NCBI GenBank assembly: GCA_001600415.1
Contig: BCJX01000007.1
Coordinates: 1,223,184-1,248,288, forward strand
Direction of reading: 5' to 3'
Origin: Pascua guehoae
Taxonomy: Eukaryota > Basidiomycota > Tremellomycetes > Trichosporonales > Trichosporonaceae
Length of the DNA: 25,105 bases
This document shows, piece after piece, positions 17,779 through 25,105 of this stretch. Under the pieces are notes generated by a model. It was given only the letters and a program-made list of their open reading frames with translations, ran no database searches and was not told the DNA's origin. Each line of letters opens with the position of its first letter. Within the stretch, counting starts at the first letter, position 1. The position numbers were made by a program, and so were the translations under genes.

Positions 17779-20439
17779 CTACCCCGCAATGCTCCTCCAC
17801 CCGACCTCTGCCTTGCTCTCGCGGCGCCCTGCAATAACGTGCGGGGGCACAAAGCCATTCTTTCCCCCAGAGTCCGACTCGTCGCCCTCCGAGTCGGACA
17901 CTGCGCTCTCGAGGGCCTCAAACACGGCTCCCGGGTCGGCCGCGTAGCTTTTGACCTGCTCGCGCTCGCGCTCGCCCGAGCGGCTCCCGCGGCGGCCGCC
18001 GGGGTAGTGCCCGTGCCGAAGGACGGACCCGACAATGGGGAGCGGCGTGGGACGATCGCGCATGGCGTGGAACAGGTTGGGCACGAGGTGGCCCTCGCGG
18101 TCTGTGAGCGACGTCTTGATCTGCATCTCGTGCTGGCGGCCACGATGGTGGACGGGCGGCACAATGCTGACGGGCACAGACCGCGCCATGGACGAGACTG
18201 CTCCGCTTCCGCTGTCGTCGTCGTCGTCCTCTATCAGGCGCCGGTGCTGGAGCACATTCGCCATCGAGCCGCGCGCCTCGATCCGACGCCACGCCGCGCG
18301 GTGGCTCGGCGCATCGGCCGCAAACGTCTGCGAGAGCGTGTCCTCCATGATGGTCCGCATCGCCGGGGCGGTGCGGTGCACTGGTATAGCGCCGGGCTTG
18401 TCCTCCGTGTCCATGTCAAACACTGCCATGGTGTCAGCAAACCACCCTCCCACCGACCCAGTTTCCACTCACCCTCGTCGTCTGTGCTGTGGTCTGCATG
18501 CTCGCCATCCTCGTCTTCACCATCAGCCTCGCCATCCTCCTGCTTGCCCTTGCCCTTGTCCTTGGCATCCTCGCCGCCGCTGCGCTTTGCTGGCTCCTGG
18601 AACGTGACACGCCCCTTGCGGTGCGGCTGCTCGCCATTGACCTCTGCCTTTGCGTCGGCCTTTGCATCGGCCTTTGATTCGCCCTCTGCGCGTAGTTCCC
18701 CTTCCACGGCGTGCTCGACACGCCGTGCCGCCGCAGCGCGCTCCATCCCGATCCAGCTGTCAATGCCCTTCTCCTCATCCTCGGCCTCCTCCTCGACCTC
18801 CTCTGCGAGCTTGACCTCGCGATGCTCGCGGCGCTTGCCTCCCCTCGCCGCCGCCGCAGCCATGGCGTGCTCCTCCATGGCCGAAAACGCAAAGCTCATT
18901 GCAACCTCTCGTGTCGCTCCGTCGTTGGACGCAGTCTTGGCGAGTGCCTCAATCGCGTCCTGGTCGACGGGCGCCGGGGCGGCACGCGTCGTCCGTGGCG
19001 GGGGCGCATGGAACGTGTTTGCAGACAGAGATGCAGATAGTAGCGATGCTTGGGCCGGGATCGTCCGTGCAGCTGCCGCTGCCGTGTGCGCATTGTGCAC
19101 GCCTGTTGTAATACCCGGAATCGACGGCTCGGATGGTGTTACACCCGACGGCTTGTCAAGGTCCGTCGTCGGTACGCGGGCCGCGGCGGCCGCTGGAGGA
19201 GACTGGGGCTTCTTCTGCTTGTCCGTGTCGGTACGCTCAAATCGCTGCCTTGTGGGAGCCGGTGAGCTGTCGCGCTTGACCTGGATGCTGTCACGCCGTG
19301 CGATGGTGATGCTGCCCCGCCGTTCAATGAGCGCATCGTCGCGTCCAGGACCGTTCACATAGCGCGACCACAGAGCCTCGACTTCGGCGCGCACCTGGTC
19401 CTCGATCTTTACCATGTCTTCCGCCCGCTTGGCAATGTAGGCCGCAATGTCACGGTCAATCTCGGCATGCCGGTCGGACAGTGCCGCGACCGCCTGCTTG
19501 CACATGTCGCGCAGCGCAGGATGGGACGGAATGAACGGAGGCGGAAGGAAGAATGGGTCGGGAACGGCCGGCAGGAGCGACTTGGGCAGCGTGGGCGGTG
19601 GTGTTGATGACGCAGGTGGTCGGCCAAATGTAGACGAGGTGGGCAGGTCGAGCACCAACCCAGAGAACGGCAGTGGTGACTTGTCATTTGCACTGTCCAG
19701 ACGCTTGCCATACTAGGCCCGTTAGTCAAGTGGGCTCCCTCTGAGTCGTTGCATGTACGCACCAGAACACGGCTGTTAAGCACAACGTCTACCCACGCGT
19801 CTGCCGGTGCAATGTCGCCTACCGACGCGCTCGCTGTGCTGTACACGCGCACGCCGCACGCCCAGCACTTGCGCCAAGCTTTGTCTCCGTCCGTGTCAAA
19901 TGTGGCCATGTTGATCAGGCGCTGCGACATTAGATTGGCTCCCCTTGCTCACGTGAGAGTTGCAGTGTGTGCAGTGCAGTGTGTCATGGGTTCCGCAAGA
20001 TGCACACCGACGGCCAAGGCATGCGGCCACGTCTCGCGCGTACGCAGGGCAAGACATGCGGAGACAAGAGGCGGCGGGTTCACGACCAGTTGTGTGCTGC
20101 AGGTTTGGGACTCACGATGCGTTCGGCCTCGGGGGGAAGGTAGACGGGGTACGCCTTGTCTTGCTCAAAGTCTGCAGGCCCTTGTCCAGAGCCGATGCGC
20201 TTGGCGAGGTCGTCCGAGGCGACGGCGGCGACGGTGATATTCAGGCAGGCACATGCGAGCGGGAGTGGTTGGGCAGTACTTGGCAGTGGTGCGTTGGAAG
20301 CAGCCGCCGAGTCAGCGGCAGACACCGACGCAGTCTCGGACGGTGTGTTGGTGGCTGCGGCGGTTGTGGTCGCGGGCGGGGGGTCCAGAGTCTGGTCCGC
20401 CGGGGGCGTGGGGGCTCCGCTATTGTCCGAGGTGGTCAT
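17779..20439 (-). CDS. 788-residue protein with N-terminal Cys pairs and acidic, low-complexity body
   Basis: Four minus-strand exons: 20116-20439, 19763-19921, 18473-19712 and 17779-18422. All joins are in frame; introns are 194, 50 and 50 nt, with TCTAAT, CTAAC or CTGAC near the acceptors. After a Thr/Ala-rich start, CACLNITV (Cys63, Cys65) and KCWACGVRVYS (Cys127, Cys130) form a likely zinc site in a compact beta domain that also includes AWVDVVLNSRVLYGKRL. A helical stretch follows (HAEIDRDIAAYIAKRAEDMV, VEALWSRYV), then disordered and strongly charged sequence (EEVEEEAEDEEKGIDSWIG, ADAKADAKAEVNGE, KDKGKGKQEDGEADGEDED). The last exon has MRTIMEDTLSQTFAADAP and a DDDDD run. CxC plus CxxC recalls Mss4-like zinc folds, but I do not recognise the family. 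The start at 20439 is the only ATG opening exon 1. Localisation is probably cytosolic or nuclear. Confidence 0.8.
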
Positions 20440-20724
20440 TGTGATTGTGCCCAGCGGAGGGTGGGCAGGTGGTGATGGTGGTGGTGGTAGTGTTGGTGGT
20501 GGTGAGAGCGGCGAGATGATTGGGATGTGGTAGGATGGAGGCCAGAGGGAGGATTGATTGAGGCGCGACAGAGTGGTAGACTGTACAGACTGACTGACTG
20601 ACCGAGGCGGCGGCGGCCAGTTCTATGACGCTTGCGATCGGCCACATGGCGGGGGTACAGGCAGGCTAGGCAGGGCCACGGGGGCTACGGGGACAAACGG
20701 GATCAATAATCCTGCAGGCCTGCA

Positions 20725-20748
20725 ATCCATCCATCCATCCATCCATCC
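20725..20748. repeat. (ATCC)6 microsatellite
   Basis: Six uninterrupted ATCC units in the divergent promoter. Confidence 0.95.
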
Positions 20749-20850
20749 TGGTGCTAGGCGCCGACTCCAAGCTGCAAGCCATTAAGCCATGACAAGACTG
20801 AACCACACAGGGCGGCTGGGGCGGACGGCAAGGGGGCATATTTGGCGGGG

Positions 20851-20877
20851 CGGCGGCGGCGGCGGCGGCGGCGGCGG
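20851..20877. repeat. (CGG)9 microsatellite
   Basis: Nine uninterrupted CGG units in the divergent promoter, about 715 bp upstream of the NCS6 start. Confidence 0.95.
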
Positions 20878-21590
20878 CCTAGGGCCCGGACGGGGCCGAG
20901 AGCAGCAAGAGAGGACAAGGATGCATCTGGGTTGGGTGGTGGGTGGTGGCGACGGCAAAACGAAACCCTCACCAAGGGTAATTCATTCCATTCCACAAAG
21001 TGGCCAACTGGCACCTGGCGATGGACAGATTATTACAACTACTGTGACGACAATGGCTGACTGGCTGGCTGACACTGACAACCCCAGCCTCCCTCTGTTT
21101 AATTACAAATAGTAATACTAGTATTCCGCGCCGGGCCCCCGCTCTTCCTCTCAAGGGTCCATTCATGTACAAACTTGTGCGCTGCTTCTTGCTCTCGTTT
21201 CTCGTTTGTGAATGAAATGCATCGAGTACTGTAGGTAGTTTGTGACAACCAAGTCTGTCACCTCTTGATCCTTGTTGGCAAGGAACATGAGCCTTTGCTC
21301 TTTCGGGGCTCGGCGCTCAACCTTAACTCATTCCACAGTCGCCAGTCGGCCGCTGCGGGGCCGCTGCCTTGCAGAGGCAAAAGGCGGCACACCCCGCCTC
21401 GTGCCTTTTCGCGGACCTAACTCGTCACCCGTCCCTTGTTGTCGTCGTCGTCTTTGCCGCCTCTAACCGCGCGCCTATCACATGCCACATGTTTCGTTGC
21501 CACCCAAATGTTCAAAGTCGACAGACACCACGGGCCGGGTCTGTTGACACTACTCACTCCACCTCGGCACACACCACCACGACCACCACC

Positions 21591-23485
21591 ATGCCCTCGC
21601 TGTGCTCCATATGCACCACCGCCCGCGCACTCGTAAAGCGACCAAAGACCGGCCAGCAAGTGTGCAAGCAATGCTTCTTCGATGTGTTTGAGGAGGAAGT
21701 CCACCAGACCATTACCACGGGCGGCGAGAATGGCGGCAGCATCTTTGAGCCCGGAGAGAAGGTGGCCATCGGGGCCAGCGGGGGTAAAGGTGAGTTCTGC
21801 CAGAATGCCCGTGCGACTTGTGACCATGCGCTGCTTTACAACAACAATCTCGTCACTGCTGCAGGTCACCAGACTTGCTGAGTGATGGTTCTCCGCGCTG
21901 ACCACTAGACTCGACGGTACTCGCTCATGTCCTCACGCTGCTCAACGAGCGGTATAGCTACAACCTAGACTTGTACCTCCTCTCCATCGACGAGGGCATC
22001 AAGGGGTATCGAGATGACTCGCTCGAGGTGAGTGTCGTTGTCGTGTCTGGAAGAGTCTTCCTTCGTGTGCACCGTTCTGCAATATTCCTCGGTGTCTTCC
22101 TCGGTCTCTGTCACGGTTACGGGACATTCGTGTAGCTCGCTTCTCTCCATTCCTCATTCCTCATTCCCGCATTTCTCAAATTATCTCACTCTGCGTGGGC
22201 AGACGACCATAAACCCTATTCCATGACGCTATCCTACCACTACCAATTCATTGCGGAATGCAATAGGCACACGACCTGGCATTTCGTCATTCATTTTAAC
22301 TGCCATTCCTTGAAACTCTGGTTGTGCCCAAGGCGTGAGAACGCAACGGCCAACCGCCCGTTCTTCACTCTATTCGCTGCCCGCCGTTGTCAGACTCTAG
22401 TCTCCGCCCACGCCTCTATACCCAACCCACTGCTGACCAATTTCCAGACTGTCAAACAGAATCAGGCGGAATACGGCCTACCACTCAAGATCCTCTCCTA
22501 CGATGACCTGTACGGCTGGACAATGGACCGTGTCGTCGACCAGGTCGGCAGGCGAAACAACTGCACGTTCTGCGGCGTGTTCCGCCGTCAGGCACTCGAC
22601 CGCGGCGCTGCAACGCTCGGCGTCGACCACATTGTGACTGGACACAATGCCGACGACATTGCAGAGACGGTGCTCATGAATAGTGCGTCAGGTGGCACGA
22701 TGGAGCTCTGCTTGAAGCGACCTGACCAGCAGTTATGCGTGGCGATGTTGCCCGTCTCGGCCGGTGTACGGCTGTCACGACCCAGTCAGAGGACACGATC
22801 AAGCGGTCCAAGCCATTCAAGTATACGTATGAGAAGGAGATTGTTATGTGGGTGGAGCACTGCGCGTCTGATTTCTGACCCACACAGGTACGCCTACTTT
22901 AAAAAGCTCACCTACTTTTCGACCGAGTGCATCTACTCTCCAGATGGTGAGTCGGCAGCTACGATTCCGCGTTCAAGGAGCTGTGTTGCTCACCGACAGC
23001 ATACCGAGGCCACGCGCGCGTCTTCCTCAAGGACCTCGAGGCGGTGCGCCCCAGCGCGATCGTTGACATTATCCGCTCGGGCGAGAGCTTTGTGCTCGAC
23101 CAGGTGACGCAGCGGAGCATCAAGGCATTGCGTACGTGGTCGATTGATGACTTTTGCTGACCACACAGAGACCTGCAAGCGCTGCGGCTACATTGCCAGC
23201 AACGATCTTTGCGTGGGTATGGCACGTCTAGTCGATGCTAACCTGCACAGAAAGCCTGTGCGCTGCTCGAGGGTCTCGAGAGTGGGCTCGACCGTTCCGC
23301 ACTCGTCAGTTATTCGAAATATGCCAGTTGCTAACTGTCAGGGTCAATCACAGGACAGCGGAGGCGCTCTTCCCACCGGCCAGCGGACTATTCCAAAGTA
23401 CGAGCGCAAGCTTCGTGTGGCGCAGGGCAACGCTGTCGAGGGCATTGAGCGCGTGGTGCAGAAGATTGACATCACTGCGGAGTAG
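21591..23485 (+). CDS. NCS6: Cytoplasmic tRNA 2-thiolation protein 1 (Ncs6/Ctu1)
   Basis: Nine exons: 21591-21789, 21909-22027, 22448-22682, 22733-22847, 22888-22946, 23000-23131, 23169-23212, 23251-23304 and 23342-23485, giving 366 residues. An N-terminal zinc motif (CSIC, CKQC) is followed by the PP-loop SGGKDST at 63-69, split by the first intron, and [37 protein letters not shown] carries Cys145 and Cys148 of the catalytic site; [36 protein letters not shown] and [18 protein letters not shown] follow. The C-terminal zinc ribbon is [16 protein letters not shown]. With Ncs2/Ctu2 and the Urm1 sulfur carrier this enzyme adenylates and thiolates wobble U34 of tRNAs for Lys, Glu and Gln. The ATG lies in ACCACCATG. 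Introns 4, 6, 7 and 8 are 40, 37, 38 and 37 nt, whereas intron 2 is 420 nt. Confidence 0.96.
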
Positions 23486-24760
23486 GCATTGACCTAGTCT
23501 GCAATGCAGTCCGACGTTGAGGGGTTGAGCTTGTTCGACACCTGCGCCAGGGACGTATCACTGTACTGAGTACTTGCAACTAGACGATACCCGTCATAGC
23601 ATACCATGCATCTTGTATTTCCAGTGATTTGAAGATGTGGACAGGTTATTAGGCCTGCATGATGAGGGTTCGTTGGATCTCAAGGCCAGTCGCCGCTAGC
23701 TCTGGGAATGAGTTGCAAGTACAGGTACGCCGGGAAAGTCTTGAGACTGCCACTGTGAGCTCGGTCTAGTCGAAGTTGCCCATGGACACTCTCCAGACCA
23801 ATGCAACAGCATGGCAGGCAGATGTGCTGATAGTTCATGCTTGTTGCATCCCACATGTCGTGCGCGCCGTCCTGTACGTGCTGCATCCTAGCTTTTAAGT
23901 GTGGTAGTCTCATGACTTTTCGGACACACCTGTACTTGACCTTGAGAGACTGTGAGTGGTGCTCTCACCTTGACGCACTCGGTCTGATCGCTCCAATGTC
24001 ACATGAAAGCGTCAACACTACTGGGTCACCCAACCTCACCCTCGACACAGACGCTACTCGGTGACCAAGCCTCACTGTCGACACAGAAGCCATCCCAATC
24101 GTCAACGGTAACGGTACTGCCGATACTCTCCGCCGACACATCTCCAAGTCTTCTGCTACACGCAACCATCTGACTCTCCCGCAATCCGTCCGAGCCGTAC
24201 CTCTACACACCTTCAGCCCCACCATGACACTCGAGAAACGGTGTGGCGGGTGAGTACAAGTATTGCACTTGTCATGACCTCAGCCTTGTGATAGCAGATG
24301 AGATCAGGGGAGCGCTGGAGCTTGTCACACAGTGGACACGAGACGTAGACCTGGCCATGCCATTGTGGGCATCTGGCGACTGACTAGAGCCGTCTCAGGA
24401 GTCATCATGACTGCATTGGGGCGATGAACTGCAGTTATCCCGACTGTTGGCAAGGAGACGGCATCCGTATGCCCCCCTCCCCCCCCTCACGGTTGAAAGT
24501 GAGCTATCGCGCTTCCACAGTTATGCTCGCCTGCTTCCAAGACCTTCGCCACTCTGCTTGGAGGGCATCACTACATCGCTCTCGTATAGACTGGTACATG
24601 GATATCTTGCAGTTGCATTTATAGCCGCATACAACCGATCGATCGGGCGTCTTCACTCTTGATTAAATCTTCAGTTGACAATCTCAGCCGCTAGCGACTA
24701 ATCTACACCGGTCAGCAACGTCGCCTTGGTCCACGAAACCGAAAAAAAAGGAAAAAAAAA
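23486..24760. other. Gene-free stretch between NCS6 and the terminal gene
   Basis: No gene is supported. The left part is the 3' flank of NCS6. A 36-nt tandem duplication lies at 24018-24089. A short reading MTLEKRCGG at 24223-24250 is followed by a good donor (GTGAGTACAAG) and could be a first coding exon, but no continuing exon with gene-like sequence is seen before 24760. Near 24741 two A tracts (A8 and A9) lie just downstream of the stop of the minus-strand gene at 24761. Confidence 0.5.
24018..24089. repeat. 36-nt tandem duplication
   Basis: Two units, 24018-24053 and 24054-24089, both start CTACT and end in CGACACAGA plus two bases. They differ at several positions, so the duplication is not recent. 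No coding role is seen. Confidence 0.75.
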
Positions 24761-25054
24761 TCAACGCGCCGTAGGCCACCTCTCGGACTGTCCCGCGGTA
24801 AACCGGGTCCCCCACGCGAGAGCGCCGGCCTGCATCATCTCGAGGGCGTCCCAGATGCGCGCGACGGTCTGTTCGGGTGTGCGTGCGCGGTGGACCTCGA
24901 CGACGAGCGTGCGTCCGGCGCGAACTTGGGTCCAGAGCGGCGAGATGGTGACGGTCAGGGCGGGGAAGGGGAGGGGGAGGCCGAGGGGGGCGTCCCAGGG
25001 TGTGATGAGCGAGGGGGGGAGGGTGAGGAGGAGGTCTTCGATGCGGGCCGCGGG
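24761..25054 (-). CDS. Last exon of an unrecognised gene (5' partial, runs off the window)
   Basis: On the minus strand an open frame of 97 codons ends at TGA (24761-24763). It contains ARIEDLLLTLPPSLITPWD, LTVTISPLWTQVRAGRTLVV, EVHRARTPEQTVARIWDAL and MMQAGALAWGTRF. Upstream, CACCCAACAG (acceptor, AG at 25056-25055) follows a pyrimidine-rich run reaching the window edge, so the preceding exons lie to the right. There is no ATG near the exon start, which fits an internal-to-terminal exon. The residue pattern (alternating hydrophobics, amphipathic helix TPEQTVARIWDALEMM) looks like a folded C-terminal domain. I do not recognise the family. Confidence 0.65.
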   Translation of the reverse strand, partial: PAARIEDLLLTLPPSLITPWDAPLGLPLPFPALTVTISPLWTQVRAGRTLVVEVHRARTPEQTVARIWDALEMMQAGALAWGTRFTAGQSERWPTAR

Positions 25055-25105
25055 CTGTTGGGTGCGGTGGGGCGAGTGTGAGCGGTGTGAGAAGTGTGAG
25101 AAGGA

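Larger units (their letters stand above)
20440..21590. other. Divergent promoter region between the Cys-pair gene and NCS6
   Basis: About 1.15 kb separate two divergent starts. It contains GGT-rich runs near 20470-20510, GACT repeats near 20590, (ATCC)6 and (CGG)9, and a pyrimidine-rich ACC run just before the NCS6 start. No gene is supported. ORFs around 20753-21112 only translate the CGG tract. Confidence 0.5.

Noticed and set aside
17506..19362. 618-codon plus-strand ORF
   Set aside because: It lies fully antisense to the spliced 788-residue gene, has Ser/Arg/Ala low-complexity translation, and contains no recognisable domain. High GC leaves antisense frames open.
20080..20115. Extension of the Cys-pair gene's first exon to the stop near 20080
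   Set aside because: A GTGAGT donor at 20115 and in-phase joining to the RLINMATFDTDGD exon give a better protein than reading on to VSPKPAAHNWS.

Overview
The window looks like nuclear DNA of a basidiomycete yeast, probably of the Trichosporonales / tremellomycete type. I infer this from GC-rich coding DNA, genes split by many short GT-AG introns with CTAAC or CTGAC branch sites just ahead of the acceptor, and eukaryotic gene content. The genus is not proven by anything I can see. The gene models were spliced by hand, choosing junctions that keep the reading frame and restore conserved protein motifs.

Layout. 1-1261 (+): 3' part of the ubiquitin-conjugating enzyme UBC13, whose 5' exon is not visible. 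1968-3866 (-): mitochondrial methionyl-tRNA formyltransferase, with a 17-nt minisatellite running into its stop codon. 4883-7015 (+): a secreted, single-span RING-H2 membrane protein. 7016-9639: a disordered patch with a tRNA-like dispersed repeat, a short ORF resembling the head domain of the NHEJ factor XLF, and a badly resolved low-complexity gene, all on the minus strand. 10388-12567 (+): a siderophore-iron transporter of the major facilitator superfamily, with an assembly gap in one intron and a perfect iron-type GATA site upstream. 13116-13350: a second copy of the tRNA-like repeat beside a fragment resembling a GPI-anchor signal. 13590-15992 (+): a large intronless, probably mitochondrial protein of unknown function. 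16152-16637 (-): a doubtful repeat-rich ORF. 17779-20439 (-): a 788-residue protein with a Cys-pair N-terminus and an acidic, low-complexity body. 21591-23485 (+): NCS6/CTU1, the tRNA wobble-uridine thiolase, in nine exons. 24761-25054 (-): the last exon of a gene that continues beyond the window.

Most genes are unrelated housekeeping functions: K63 ubiquitin chains, mitochondrial initiator-tRNA formylation, cytosolic tRNA thiolation and iron uptake. They do not form an obvious cluster. The most unusual points are the two near-identical tRNA-like repeats, each abutting a broken-looking ORF; the XLF-like head domain that stops 10 nt before one repeat; a large set of 35-40 nt introns; homopolymer C tracts that sit in introns; and the GATA site upstream of the transporter. 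I did not find a convincing new multi-gene system.
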